Assembly (NCBI GenBank): GCA_030656145.1
Contig: JAUSOF010000051.1
Location: 40,867-104,866 of the forward strand
From: Pseudomonas sp.
Lineage (GTDB): Bacteria; Pseudomonadota; Gammaproteobacteria; Pseudomonadales; Pseudomonadaceae
DNA length: 64,000 bases
Direction: 5' to 3'
In this document: one piece after another, positions 27,466-36,582 of the stretch
Numbering within the stretch: position 1 is the first letter of the stretch
Layout: each line of letters starts with the position of its first letter
Notes under the pieces: generated by a model
Database searches by the model: none
What the model saw: only the letters and a program-made list of their open reading frames with translations
Told to the model about the DNA's origin: nothing
Made by a program: the position numbers and the translations under genes

Positions 27466-28947
27466 CTACAGCTTGAGCTGGCGAATGGCCCTGTTCAGTT
27501 CGCCGGCCAAGGCTGCCAGCTCGGAGCTGGTAGTGGCGGAGCCAGTGGTTTGCTGCACGGTCTGTTCGGTGACGTCGCGAATGCTCACAATGGAGCGGTT
27601 CATTTCTTCAGCCACCTGGCTTTGCTGCTCGGCGGCTACGGCAATCTGGGTATTGCTCTCGCGCATTTGCGCCACGGAACCGGTGATGGCAAGCAGTGCC
27701 TCACCCGCGTCATGAGCCTGTTGCACGCAGTCGTCAGCCTTGAGCGAACTCTCCTGCATGAACTCGACGGCATCGCGGGTGCCGCTTTGCAGGGATGAGA
27801 TCATCAGGGTGATTTCATCGGTTGAGACCTGCACGCGTTTGGCCAGATTGCGCACCTCATCGGCGACTACTGCAAAGCCGCGGCCCATTTCACCCGCACG
27901 GGCGGCTTCGATGGCGGCGTTGAGGGCGAGCAGGTTGGTCTGTTCGGCAATGCCGTGAATTTCACTGACCACGCTGCTGATTTTCTGGCTGTCGACGGCC
28001 AGTTGCTGAATCATTTGTGCCGTCTGCTGGACGCCGCTGGACAATCCTGAGATCGATTGACCGACACGCTCGACCACCTTCTGACCGGTTCCTGCCAGCT
28101 GTTCGGCGTTTTTTGACTGGTCGCGCGTATCCGCAGTGTGCTGCGCGATATGGTGGACGGTGGTGGACATCTCGTTGATTGCGGTAGCGGCCTGCTCCGT
28201 CTCACTTTGTTGATCGAGCATGCCCTGGCGTACGCCACGCATGCTCACCGCCATGCGCTCGGCACCTTCGTCCAGGCGCGCCGCGGTCTGCGCCACGATG
28301 CCAACCACACGCTGGTAACCCGCTTGCATGGCATTGAAGGCCGTGGCCATCTGGCCTACTTCGTCACGGCAGTCGAGCGGTACACGTGCCGCCAGGTCGC
28401 CACTTTTTTCTACCTGCAGCATCACATCCTTCAGCGTGTTGAGGTGGCTCAGCAAAAAGTGGATCAGCAGTTGCGAGGCCATCAGCAGAGCCAGCATCAG
28501 CAAAGCGACAACCAGTGCATAGCTCAGGGCGCGCTGCGCAATGACCTGCATCAGGCTGGGTGCGTAAGCCAGTACGGCGAGGCGTTGGCCCTGGCCCAGT
28601 TCGATGACTTCGGCACCAATCAAGCCGTCTTGGGTCGACAGCGGGTCACTGTCCAGGGCTACCCAGCCGCGAGCGCGGCTCAGCTTGTCGCCCTGGTTGT
28701 TGGCCAGGCGCGGTGTCTGGCCATCGGCAAATGCCAGTAGATGCGCCCCGCCAGGCAATGGCTGACCCGCAGGCCAGGCACTCAGGAGTTTGGCCTGCGC
28801 CTGCGCGGCGCTTTTGGCCGCGTCGACGCGTACCTGCTGTTCGAGTTGCAGTGCATACAGCACCAGCATCAGGGTGGTGAGGAAGGCAACCGCGTTAACG
28901 GCCCAGAACTTGTACTTGAGTGAAAGGTCGCGAACCCAGGAGCCCAT
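27466..28947 (-). CDS. Methyl-accepting chemotaxis protein with a small periplasmic sensor
   Basis: A 493-residue chemoreceptor. Membrane helix 1 is near residues 14-33 and helix 2 near 140-168. The periplasmic sensor is only about 105 residues, without a domain I can name. HAMP is followed by the signalling region with tip [18 protein letters not shown]. The ATG at 28947 gives the usual short basic N-terminus. A perfect Anr/FNR-type palindrome sits 77 bases upstream of the start, pointing to control by oxygen level; the receptor may take part in energy or oxygen taxis. Confidence 0.9.
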   Translation of the reverse strand: MGSWVRDLSLKYKFWAVNAVAFLTTLMLVLYALQLEQQVRVDAAKSAAQAQAKLLSAWPAGQPLPGGAHLLAFADGQTPRLANNQGDKLSRARGWVALDSDPLSTQDGLIGAEVIELGQGQRLAVLAYAPSLMQVIAQRALSYALVVALLMLALLMASQLLIHFLLSHLNTLKDVMLQVEKSGDLAARVPLDCRDEVGQMATAFNAMQAGYQRVVGIVAQTAARLDEGAERMAVSMRGVRQGMLDQQSETEQAATAINEMSTTVHHIAQHTADTRDQSKNAEQLAGTGQKVVERVGQSISGLSSGVQQTAQMIQQLAVDSQKISSVVSEIHGIAEQTNLLALNAAIEAARAGEMGRGFAVVADEVRNLAKRVQVSTDEITLMISSLQSGTRDAVEFMQESSLKADDCVQQAHDAGEALLAITGSVAQMRESNTQIAVAAEQQSQVAEEMNRSIVSIRDVTEQTVQQTTGSATTSSELAALAGELNRAIRQLKL

Positions 28948-29023
28948 AGATGTCTTCTTCTGATAGCGGTGAAAGCAGTTTGGCAAAGTGCCACTACTGT
29001 CTCGCGAAACTGCAATGCACCTG

Positions 29024-29037
29024 TTGATCCTTATCAA
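29024..29037 (-). promoter_or_regulatory. Perfect Anr/FNR-type binding site
   Basis: TTGAT-CCTT-ATCAA matches the Anr/FNR consensus exactly, and the symmetry extends to 8-bp arms at 29021-29040. It is centred about 84 bases before the chemoreceptor start on the minus strand. With the usual -41.5 spacing, transcription would start near 28989, which leaves a leader of about 42 bases. It is 137 bases beyond the tatD stop, so it cannot serve tatD. Confidence 0.65.
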
Positions 29038-29174
29038 CAGACGCTCCGTTTATGTTAACGACCGGTTCTGTGTGGACTTTAGTAATGCACTGTTGCAGCC
29101 CGCTAAATACTGCGTCCAACCAAGTGGCCGTCGTTGCCAGTGACGCACTAGCGGGCAGCCAGCAGGGTAACTCT

Positions 29175-30008
29175 TCAGTTGGCGTCGCTATCAGCTGCTG
29201 CCTCATCGATAGTCGGTAAGCCGAAGAACTGCCGGGCGCAGGCGGTGCTGTGGGCCGCCAGGGTTTCCAGGCTTTCGTTACGGTGCAGGGCCACCTCTCG
29301 GAGCACTTCGGTCAGGAAGGCGGGCTCGTTGCGGCCGCTCTTCGGCTTCGGACGCAGGCTGCGTGGCAGCAGAAACGGCGAGTCGGTTTCCAGCATCAGC
29401 CGGCCAGCCGGGATTTCCCTTACCAACGGGTGCAGGTGGGTGCCGCGGCGCTCGTCACAAATCCAGCCGGTGATGCCGATGTGCAGGTCGAGGTCGAGGT
29501 AGTTGAACAGGGCGCGTTTTTCTCCGGTGAAACAGTGCACCACCGCCGCCGGCAAGCGGTCGCGGTAGTCGCGCAGGATCTCCAGCAGGCGCTGGTCAGC
29601 ATCGCGCTCATGGAGGAATACCGGCATTTGCAGATCGACGGCCAGGGCCAGGTGCTCTTCGAGCACTTTTTCCTGTTGTGGGCGCGGCGAAAAATCACGG
29701 TTGAAGTCGAGTCCGCACTCACCCACGGCGCGCACTTGCGGTTGTTGCAGCAAGGCCTGCAGTTGGCTGGCGCTGTCGGCGTTCCAGCTACTGGCGTCGT
29801 GTGGATGGATACCCGCGGTGCTGAACAGGCGCTGACCGTTTTCATCCAGTTGGCGGCATAGTTCCAGGGCCTGTTCGCTTTGTTCCAGGTTAGTCCCCGT
29901 CAACAGTAATTGGCAGACACCGGCGGCATAGGCGCGGGCGAGCAGAGCCTCACGTTGTTCGGTGAGGCTTGGGTGAGTCAGGTTGACGCCTATGTCTATG
30001 AGTTGCAT
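29175..30008 (-). CDS. tatD: TatD family metal-dependent hydrolase (DNase-like)
   Basis: A 277-residue TIM-barrel amidohydrolase-like protein. Signature metal ligands are seen in [38 protein letters not shown] and [10 protein letters not shown]. TatD proteins have 3'-5' exonuclease or deoxyribonuclease activity and act in DNA repair or degradation. The GLDFNRD and METDSPFL forms fit TatD better than YcfH or YjjV. It ends before the chemoreceptor promoter region and is divergent from the transglycosylase gene. Confidence 0.88.
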   Translation of the reverse strand: MQLIDIGVNLTHPSLTEQREALLARAYAAGVCQLLLTGTNLEQSEQALELCRQLDENGQRLFSTAGIHPHDASSWNADSASQLQALLQQPQVRAVGECGLDFNRDFSPRPQQEKVLEEHLALAVDLQMPVFLHERDADQRLLEILRDYRDRLPAAVVHCFTGEKRALFNYLDLDLHIGITGWICDERRGTHLHPLVREIPAGRLMLETDSPFLLPRSLRPKPKSGRNEPAFLTEVLREVALHRNESLETLAAHSTACARQFFGLPTIDEAAADSDAN

Positions 30009-30241
30009 GGTGCGGCCTATAGGTTGGGGATGGCAGCATAACAGAGCTTTTTTGTATTTTTAAAAAGCTATAAATTACAAGGTGTTAGCGTTCATTTGTA
30101 ATGTGAAGTAGATCATCAGGCTGGCATCCCAAAGCGAGCTGTGCGAATCTCCGCGCCCCACGCATTCCTGGAACTAGGCGAGTGCTGCGGCCCCCCACTT
30201 GGCCAATGACGCCAGGTGGCCGCCCTTGCTGTGGAGAGTTG

Positions 30242-31657
30242 ATGTCGCGCTCGCTGCTTTTATTCTGCCTTTTGCTGTTGCTGCCGTTGTCGGCTGCGGC
30301 CCGTGTGGCTGGGCCGTTAGAAGTGCGACAGCCAGCCCAGGCACGCGATTTGGCGAGCATTCGCCGCAGTGGTGAACTGCGTGTCCTGGTCAACCAGAGT
30401 CGTAACAGTTCGGGTGAAGTCAAAGGCCAGAGCATCGGAGTGGAATACCACCGCCTGCGTGCGTTCGAGCAGTATCTCAATCGCCATGCCGGCGAGGGTC
30501 GCGTGCTCAAGCTGAAGATCATTCCCAAAGCCAAAGACCAACTGCTCGCTGCCTTGCAGCGCGGTGAGGGCGATCTTGTGGCGCCGGGTGAGTTGCTCAA
30601 CGTGCGCGGTGGTAGCAGTCTCAGCGCCAGTGCAGCGATTCGCAGCAATGTCCCCATTATTGTAGTGGCGCGTCAGGGCGACCGGCGTTATCAAAGCATC
30701 GAACAGATGTCAGGGCGTAGCCTGGCTTTGGCGGTAGGTAGCGCCGCGGGCGCTGCCGTGCATGCGATCAACCAGCAACTGTTACAGGACAACCGGCCGC
30801 CGATTATCATCGAATGGGTCGACCCCAGCCTGGCCGTCGAGGATGTGCTGGAGATGGTCCAGGCCGGCATCTACAGCATTACGGCTGTGGAGCAGCCGAT
30901 AGCCGAGCGCTGGGCCAAGGTCATGCCCAAGCTGCGCCTGGAGCCGCACCTGGTGCTGGCGAAGGACGGCGATATGCGCTGGTACCTGCGTCGTGAAGCC
31001 TCGATGCTCGGGGCCAGCGTCGACCGTTTTCTGGCGGCTTATCGCCCCCCGGCCGATCTGGATGGTGCATTTCAGCGGATCTATCGACGCCTCTACAAGG
31101 TGCATTACCCGCTTGGGCGAACCGAGCGTCAGCGCCTGGAGATGGTGCGCCCGGTACTGCAACGGCATGCCGCGCAGCAGGGCTTCGATTGGCTGACCCT
31201 GGCGGCGCTGGCGTTCAAGGAGTCGACCCTCAATCCGGCTGCACGCGGTGCCGGTGGTGCCACCGGGTTGATGCAGATAACTCCGGCCGCTGCGCGCAGT
31301 GTGGGGGTCGGCAATATCGGCGTGCTGGAGAACAATGTGCAAGCCAGCGCCAAGTACCTGGCGATGATTCGGCGCAACTTCTTCAACAGCCCGCAGCTCA
31401 ACGAGCGCGAGCGCATGGCCTTCGTCCTGGCGGGTTATAACCTGGGGCCGCAACGGGTGCAGAGCATGCGCGCCGAGGCCCGGCGGCGTGGCCTGAATCC
31501 CAATCAGTGGTTCTTCCAGGTTGAGCGAATCGCCATGGAGCAGGTCGGCATGGGCGTGGTCAGTTACGTAAACAGTGTCAACAAGTACTACCTTGCGTAT
31601 GACCGCGAGCGCTATTTGCTGGAGCCACAGAAGGCAGTGGTTAGTGCGCGTGATTAA
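30242..31657 (+). CDS. MltF-like membrane-bound lytic murein transglycosylase
   Basis: A 471-residue exported protein: signal peptide (residues 1-18), an N-terminal periplasmic-binding-protein domain (SBP_bac_3 type, about 30-265), then a C-terminal SLT lysozyme-like domain with the catalytic glutamate in FKESTLNP and the motif GATGLMQITPAAA. This is the MltF architecture, in which the regulatory domain controls peptidoglycan cleavage. The ATG at 30242 follows a GGAGAG site. Upstream (30009-30241) is AT-rich, with inverted repeats at 30045-30069 and 30074-30102 between this gene and divergent tatD. Confidence 0.9.
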   Translation: MSRSLLLFCLLLLLPLSAAARVAGPLEVRQPAQARDLASIRRSGELRVLVNQSRNSSGEVKGQSIGVEYHRLRAFEQYLNRHAGEGRVLKLKIIPKAKDQLLAALQRGEGDLVAPGELLNVRGGSSLSASAAIRSNVPIIVVARQGDRRYQSIEQMSGRSLALAVGSAAGAAVHAINQQLLQDNRPPIIIEWVDPSLAVEDVLEMVQAGIYSITAVEQPIAERWAKVMPKLRLEPHLVLAKDGDMRWYLRREASMLGASVDRFLAAYRPPADLDGAFQRIYRRLYKVHYPLGRTERQRLEMVRPVLQRHAAQQGFDWLTLAALAFKESTLNPAARGAGGATGLMQITPAAARSVGVGNIGVLENNVQASAKYLAMIRRNFFNSPQLNERERMAFVLAGYNLGPQRVQSMRAEARRRGLNPNQWFFQVERIAMEQVGMGVVSYVNSVNKYYLAYDRERYLLEPQKAVVSARD

Positions 31658-31753
31658 TCAATTTATCCGATATTTGTTAGCCAGAATATGGGCTTTTAAT
31701 ATCTGATAGCTGGTTTATTCTGTGCGCCATCACCCCTCCAAGGATTGCAGCCT

Positions 31754-32194
31754 ATGAACACCCTGATCAAATCTGTCGTCGCGACTCAAGCCGGTTACGG
31801 CTTGACCATAGTGCGTATCATCGCTGGCCTGACTTTCGCTGCGCACGGTTCGCAGAAGTTGTTTGGCTGGTTCGGCGGTTATGGCCTGGTTGGCGTTGGT
31901 CAGTGGATGGAGAGTATCGGCCTGGCACCGGGCTATCTGATGGCGTTGCTGGCTGGCAGCGCCGAGTTCTTCGGCGGCCTGGCGCTGGTCATTGGTCTGT
32001 TGGCGCGTCCGGCGGCGGCAGTGTTGGCAGTCACCATGCTGGTGGCGATTGTCACGGTGCATTTGGCCAACGGCTTCTTCATGAGCAACAACGGCTATGA
32101 ATTCGCCTTGGCGTTGCTGGCCATGAGCCTGGCTGTGGTGCTTGAGGGGGCTGGCAAGCTGTCGCTGGACACCTGCATCGCCGGCAAAGTATGA
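31754..32194 (+). CDS. DoxX family membrane protein
   Basis: A 146-residue protein with four membrane helices. The hallmark is AHGSQKLFGWFGGYGLVG near residue 35, followed by YLMALLAGSAEFFGGLALVIGL. DoxX proteins are small membrane subunits linked to quinone or redox functions; the specific role is unknown. The ATG at 31754 follows AAGGA by nine bases; a TTG at 31745 is an unlikely alternative. It stands between the transglycosylase and a 335-base gap. Confidence 0.85.
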   Translation: MNTLIKSVVATQAGYGLTIVRIIAGLTFAAHGSQKLFGWFGGYGLVGVGQWMESIGLAPGYLMALLAGSAEFFGGLALVIGLLARPAAAVLAVTMLVAIVTVHLANGFFMSNNGYEFALALLAMSLAVVLEGAGKLSLDTCIAGKV

Positions 32195-32340
32195 CCGTCC
32201 GGTAGAAGGCTGCGTCGTCCTGCCGCGTCAGGCTCAGAAGCGTGTTGTTTTCTGCCAAGGGGTGCTTGGGCAGTCCAGGGCAAACAGCAGGCGCAGGGTA
32301 TCGTTTTTCATGATGTTCGTTTCGCAAGCGCGCCGCTGTC

Positions 32341-32370
32341 TTGACAGTATTGCGCAGGCTTCTCTAGGAT
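32341..32370 (+). promoter_or_regulatory. Sigma-70-type promoter
   Basis: A consensus -35 TTGACA (32341-32346), an 18-base spacer and -10 TAGGAT (32365-32370) predict a start near 32377. It would drive the 31-codon frame beginning at 32379 and the methyltransferase-like gene at 32530. It is one of the best -35 matches in the window. Confidence 0.6.
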
Positions 32371-32378
32371 GCCGACCC

Positions 32379-32474
32379 ATGCGCCGATTTAAACAGCTAC
32401 TTGCGGGGCGCCGAGAAATTTGCGGTATGCAAATTTCTGAGAAGTACTCTCAGGAGGCTTCGAAATACCGCTAA
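32379..32474 (+). CDS. Possible 31-residue leader peptide
   Basis: An ATG two bases after the predicted transcription start opens a 31-codon frame for a very basic peptide (starts MRRFKQLLAGRR, ends EASKYR). No ribosome site precedes it, so it would be read as a leaderless message if at all. The inverted repeat at 32414-32438 lies inside it. It may not be translated; the region could instead be an untranslated leader or small RNA. Confidence 0.2.
   Translation: MRRFKQLLAGRREICGMQISEKYSQEASKYR
32414..32438. repeat. Perfect 10-bp inverted repeat in the leader
   Basis: AGAAATTTGC and its exact complement flank a five-base centre (GGTAT). It sits 37 bases after the predicted start of transcription. 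Being AT-rich compared with its surroundings, it could be an operator or an RNA hairpin. Confidence 0.5.
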
Positions 32475-32529
32475 AGCGCTGGTTCGGTGTCGCCTCTCAC
32501 CTGCCCGGCGGGATTCATGAGGCGGAGAC

Positions 32530-32844
32530 ATGAACATGAGTTGCCCCCAACCACTGATTCGCTTGGCCCCGATCACCTCCGGGCTCAATCATCGCAACCC
32601 GAAAATTCTCCTTGGCGGCAGCCATCAGCCGACTTTGCTGCGCTATCTAGACGGCTGGCCCAAGCGTTGGGGCGGGCCGCGCGCCTTTCTGATTCACTTC
32701 GTCGATGATCATCAGTCGCTGGCACGTTTTGCCAGCGACAGCTTCGATATGGCAGTGCTGCAAGCCCCCAGTGCCGAAGATCTGCACGCCACCGTGCATG
32801 AGCTGACGCGGGTTGCCCGGCAGGGTTTGATCACCCGACGCTGA
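32530..32844 (+). CDS. Short methyltransferase-like protein, lacking the SAM-binding half
   Basis: A 104-residue protein. The C-terminal half (FASDSFDMAVLQAP, then LHELTRVARQGLITRR in outline) looks like strands 4-5 of a class I methyltransferase fold. The N-terminal half has no glycine-rich SAM motif, so it may be a non-enzymatic remnant or a specialised small protein. I recall a comparable short gene next to greB in other pseudomonads. GGCGGAG precedes the ATG at 32530. Its stop is eight bases from that of convergent greB. Confidence 0.65.
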   Translation: MNMSCPQPLIRLAPITSGLNHRNPKILLGGSHQPTLLRYLDGWPKRWGGPRAFLIHFVDDHQSLARFASDSFDMAVLQAPSAEDLHATVHELTRVARQGLITRR

Positions 32845-32852
32845 ATCTGGTC

Positions 32853-33350
32853 CTACGGGTAATCGATGGCGATCACATGCCAGGTCTTCTCGCCGGTCGG
32901 AGTTGCTACCCGCACTTCGGCATCCAGGGCTTTGCCGATCAGGGCGCGGGCCAGGGGCGAGTCGATGCTGATCAGGCCGAGCTTGAGCTCCAGCTCATCC
33001 GGGCCAACAATCCGATAGCGCGACTCGTTGCCGTCCTCGTCTTCGAGGCTGACCCAGGCGCCGAAATAGATCTTGTCGGCATCACTAGGTCGACTGCTGA
33101 CCACTTTCAGGCTCTCAAGCCGCTTGGTGAGAAAGCGCACGCGACTGTCGATCTCGCGCAGCATTTTCTTGCCATAGGTGTATTCGGCGTTTTCCGAGCG
33201 ATCGCCCTGCGCCGCTGCTTCACTGACGGATTGGGTGACCTGTGGCCGGCGCACATGCCAGAGCTCGTGGAACTCGGCGCGCAAGCGCGCCTCGCCTTCG
33301 GGAGTGATCAGTGCTGTGCCGGCGGAGCGAGGTGGGCGATAACGACTCAT
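32853..33350 (-). CDS. greB: Transcription elongation factor GreB
   Basis: A 165-residue Gre factor that rescues backtracked RNA polymerase by stimulating transcript cleavage. The N-terminal coiled-coil hairpin carries the tip acidic residues in GDRSENAEYTYGKKMLREID, followed by the FKBP-like C-terminal domain (FGAWVSLEDEDG, ISIDSPLARALIGK). TYGKK and the ESRYRIVGPDE segment fit GreB rather than GreA. It is convergent with the small methyltransferase-like gene and 34 bases upstream of the ABC permease stop on the same strand. Confidence 0.94.
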   Translation of the reverse strand: MSRYRPPRSAGTALITPEGEARLRAEFHELWHVRRPQVTQSVSEAAAQGDRSENAEYTYGKKMLREIDSRVRFLTKRLESLKVVSSRPSDADKIYFGAWVSLEDEDGNESRYRIVGPDELELKLGLISIDSPLARALIGKALDAEVRVATPTGEKTWHVIAIDYP

Positions 33351-33384
33351 TTGACTGCTCTGCGGCCGATAAAGCGCGAGTCTA

Positions 33385-35889
33385 TCAGCCCTCGCGCAGT
33401 ACCGTCAGCGGGCTGACATTCAGCGCGCGACGGGTGCCGAGTACGCCTGCACCGCCCACCAGCATTGCCCCGAGCAGCGGCAATAGCAGCAGCCAGGGAT
33501 GAGCATGCCAGGTCAGATCGAATGCATAGCGATAGAGCAGGAAGCTGATCAGCTCGCAGCCAACCGCCGCCAGTAGCCCACTTAGCGCGCCCAGCAGGGC
33601 GAACTCGGTTCGCCGTGCCTTGACCAGCAATTTGCGCTCGGCGCCGAGTGCGCGGAGCAAGGCACCCTGGCGGATGCGTTCATCGAGGGTGGACTGCAAG
33701 CCGGCGAAGAGCACGGCCATGCCGGCGGCGAGAACAAACAGCAAGACGAATTCAATGGCCAGGGTGACCTGGGCCAGGATGCTGCGCAGTTGTGCAAGCA
33801 GCGCTTCGACTTGCAGCAGAGTGACCGCAGGGAAGGCCCGTGACAGTTCAACCAACTGCTGTTCCTGCTGGGGTGGCAGGTAGAAGCTGGTCAGGTAGGT
33901 GACGGGCAGGTCTTGCAAGGTGTCGGGTTCGAAGATCATATAAAAGTTGGGCTGGAAGCTGTTCCAGTCTACTTCGCGCAGGTTGCTGACTTGGGCGTCG
34001 CGGTCGAGGCCGCCGACATTGAAACGCAAGCGGTCGCCCAGCTTGAGCTGCAGGCTCTCGGCCAGTTCCGACTCGACCGAGACCCCCGGCAAGTCACCGG
34101 CTGTCGCCGCGCTCCACCACTCGCCAGCGACCAAGGTATTGCCCTCAGGCAAGTCGGTCGCCCAGGTCAGGCTGAGATCGCGACGAACCGCGCGCTCACC
34201 CTGGGTTTCCTTGCTGACGATTTGCCGCACCGGCTCGCCATTGATCATGGTCAGGCGTCCGGGCACAACCGGGTAGAGCGGTGCCGGGTGAGGCGAAAGT
34301 TCGGCCAGGCGGGCGGCGAAGGCATCCTTGTCGGCTGGCAATACATTCAGAGCGAAGTGATTGGGCGCCTGTTCGGGCAATTGATCTTGCCAGGTATCGA
34401 GCAACTCGCCACGCAACAGCGCGATCAGGGACATGGCCAGCAGGATCAGGCCAAATGCCAGGGCTTGACCGGCGGCGGCAAGCGGGTGGCGGAGCAGTTG
34501 GCCGAGACCCAGCCGCCAGTGCAGTGGCGAGCGAGCCAGTAGGCGGCGCAGGCTTTGCAAGCCGAGCAGCAACAGGCCGCCAAGTATCACGGCGGCGACC
34601 AGGCCGCCGCCGAGCAGGGCGAAGGTCAGTTGCAGGTCCAGACTCAGGCGCCACATGATCAGGCCAAGGGCGAACAGCGCTGCGCCGTACACCAGCCAGG
34701 AACTGGCGGGCACGGGCAGCATGTCGCGGCGTAGCACACGCAGCGGCGGTACCCGGCCGAGAGCGGCCAGCGGCGGTAGGGCGAAGCCGGCGAGGGCGAC
34801 CAGGCCTGTGGCGATGCCGGCCAGTGCGGGCCATAAGCCACCCGCTGGAATTTGCGCCGGCAGTAACCCTTGCAACAGATAAAACAGGCCATGCTGGGAA
34901 AACCAGCCGAGCAGGGCGCCGACCAGGCTGGCGCCGAGCCCGAGTAGGGCCAGTTGCAGGCTGAACAGCCCCAGCGCCTGATTGCGTGACAATCCAAGGC
35001 AGCGCAGCAGGGCGCTGGCATCAAAGCGCCTGGCGGCGAAGCGCGCGGCCGAGAGGGCGACTGCAACCCCGGCGAGCAGCACCGCGGCCAGGCTGGCGAG
35101 GTTCAGGTAGCGTTCGGCGCGGCCCAGGGCGCTGCCGATTTGCCGGTTGCCGTCACGGGCATCCTCCAGGCGCTGGTTGGCCGCCAGCGTTGTGCCGATC
35201 GCTTGTCGGTAAGTGGCCAGTGCCTCTGGCGCGCCTCGCCAGAGTTCGCGGTAGCTCACCCGGCTGCCTGGCTGGACCACGCCAGTGGCGGCCAGATCAT
35301 CCAGGTGCATCAGTACGCGCGGGGTAAGGCTGTAGAAGTCGCCGGCACGATCCGGCTCGTAGGTCAGGACCCGGCTCAGAATCAGGTTCTTCGAGCCGAC
35401 TTCGATGCTGTCGCCGACGCTCAATTCAAGCGCAGCGAACAAGCGTGCCTCGGCCCAGGCTTCGCCGGGTTGCGGGCCGGGACCGGCTTGTTCGGCGGCA
35501 TAGGGTTCGGCGGCGCTTTTCAGCTGGCCGCGCAGTGGGTAAGCACTGTCGGCGGCTTTGACGCTGGCCAGTTGGATGCCCGCATCACTGGCGATAACGC
35601 TGGAGAATTCGACCACCTGGGAGTGGTCAAGGCCTAACTGTTTGCCGTTGTCGATCTGCTCCTGTGCGGCGGGCGAACTGCCGCTGAGCAGCAGGTCAGC
35701 GCCGAGGAACTCGGTCGCTCGCATCAGCATGCCGTCATTTAACCGGGCGCTGAAGTAGCCGATCGCAGTGCTGGCTGCAACTGCAATCAGCAGGGCGAAA
35801 AACAGCACGCGTAGTTCGCCGGAGCGGGCATCGCGTAACAGTTGGCGAGTCGCCAGTGAGAGCAGTCGGGTAAACGGCATGTGATTCAT
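33385..35889 (-). CDS. FtsX-like ABC transporter permease (YbbP family)
   Basis: An 834-residue permease with about ten membrane helices in two FtsX-type halves and a large periplasmic MacB_PCD-like region (roughly 60-240 and 470-680). Paired with the ATPase upstream it resembles the YbbA/YbbP system, found beside tesA in other gamma-proteobacteria too; proposed roles are in lipid or lysophospholipid handling. The ATG at 35889 overlaps the ATPase stop by one base (TGATG). An ATG three codons later (35880) is possible. Confidence 0.88.
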   Translation of the reverse strand: MNHMPFTRLLSLATRQLLRDARSGELRVLFFALLIAVAASTAIGYFSARLNDGMLMRATEFLGADLLLSGSSPAAQEQIDNGKQLGLDHSQVVEFSSVIASDAGIQLASVKAADSAYPLRGQLKSAAEPYAAEQAGPGPQPGEAWAEARLFAALELSVGDSIEVGSKNLILSRVLTYEPDRAGDFYSLTPRVLMHLDDLAATGVVQPGSRVSYRELWRGAPEALATYRQAIGTTLAANQRLEDARDGNRQIGSALGRAERYLNLASLAAVLLAGVAVALSAARFAARRFDASALLRCLGLSRNQALGLFSLQLALLGLGASLVGALLGWFSQHGLFYLLQGLLPAQIPAGGLWPALAGIATGLVALAGFALPPLAALGRVPPLRVLRRDMLPVPASSWLVYGAALFALGLIMWRLSLDLQLTFALLGGGLVAAVILGGLLLLGLQSLRRLLARSPLHWRLGLGQLLRHPLAAAGQALAFGLILLAMSLIALLRGELLDTWQDQLPEQAPNHFALNVLPADKDAFAARLAELSPHPAPLYPVVPGRLTMINGEPVRQIVSKETQGERAVRRDLSLTWATDLPEGNTLVAGEWWSAATAGDLPGVSVESELAESLQLKLGDRLRFNVGGLDRDAQVSNLREVDWNSFQPNFYMIFEPDTLQDLPVTYLTSFYLPPQQEQQLVELSRAFPAVTLLQVEALLAQLRSILAQVTLAIEFVLLFVLAAGMAVLFAGLQSTLDERIRQGALLRALGAERKLLVKARRTEFALLGALSGLLAAVGCELISFLLYRYAFDLTWHAHPWLLLLPLLGAMLVGGAGVLGTRRALNVSPLTVLREG

Positions 35890-36572
35890 CAGGGTTCCAC
35901 GTGGTCGACCAAGTGGCCGCCTTCGAGACGGATCAGGCGCTGGCAACGATGAGCCAGGCGCTCGTCATGGGTAACCAGCACCAAGGTTGCGCCGCGCTCG
36001 CGGTTAAGCTCGAAGAGCAGGTCGCTGATCCGCTCACCCGTGTGGCTGTCGAGGTTGCCGGTGGGCTCGTCGGCGAACAGTACGTCCGGCTCGGCGACAA
36101 AGGCACGGGCAATGGCCACGCGTTGCTGTTCACCGCCGGAGAGCTGGCGTGGGTAGTGGGTCAGGCGCTGACCCAGGCCGACACGTTCGAGCAGGGCGCG
36201 GGCGCGCTCGCGGGCATCGGCATGGCCTTCAAGCTCTAGCGGCAGCATGACGTTTTCCAGGGCATTGAGGCTGTCGAGCAACTGGAACGATTGGAAGACG
36301 AAGCCAACGTGCTCGGCGCGTATGCGGGCACGCTGATCTTCATCCAGTGCGCCGAGGTCGCGCCCGGCCAGGGTGACGGTGCCGCCACTCGGCAGATCAA
36401 GGCCGGCGAGCAGGCCGAGCAGGGTTGACTTGCCCGAGCCAGAGCTGCCGACAATGGCCAGGCTATCGCCCTTGTCCAATGTCAGGGACAGATCATGGAG
36501 TATGGTCAACTCGCCTTCCGTGCTTGCAACCACTTTGCTAAGGTTGCGGGCTGTAAGAATGCTTGAGCTCAT
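35889..36572 (-). CDS. ABC transporter ATP-binding protein (YbbA/LolD-like)
   Basis: A 227-residue ATPase. Walker A is GSSGSGKST, the signature is LSGGEQQR, Walker B is [13 protein letters not shown], and the switch histidine is in LVTHD. Sequence and neighbour fit the YbbA/LolD/MacB group. It is the first gene of a pair with the FtsX-like permease. The ATG at 36572 stands only ten bases from the divergent tesA start and has no obvious ribosome site, so its start is less certain than its identity. Confidence 0.92.
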   Translation of the reverse strand: MSSSILTARNLSKVVASTEGELTILHDLSLTLDKGDSLAIVGSSGSGKSTLLGLLAGLDLPSGGTVTLAGRDLGALDEDQRARIRAEHVGFVFQSFQLLDSLNALENVMLPLELEGHADARERARALLERVGLGQRLTHYPRQLSGGEQQRVAIARAFVAEPDVLFADEPTGNLDSHTGERISDLLFELNRERGATLVLVTHDERLAHRCQRLIRLEGGHLVDHVEP

Positions 36573-36582
36573 GGAGAATCCA

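Larger units (their letters stand above)
32195..32529. other. Intergenic region with a promoter, hairpin and micro-ORF
   Basis: This 335-base gap between the DoxX gene and the methyltransferase-like gene holds a strong sigma-70-type promoter (32341-32370), a 31-codon open frame (32379-32474) and a perfect inverted repeat (32414-32438), listed separately. Bases 32195-32340 show nothing further that I can name. Confidence 0.5.
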
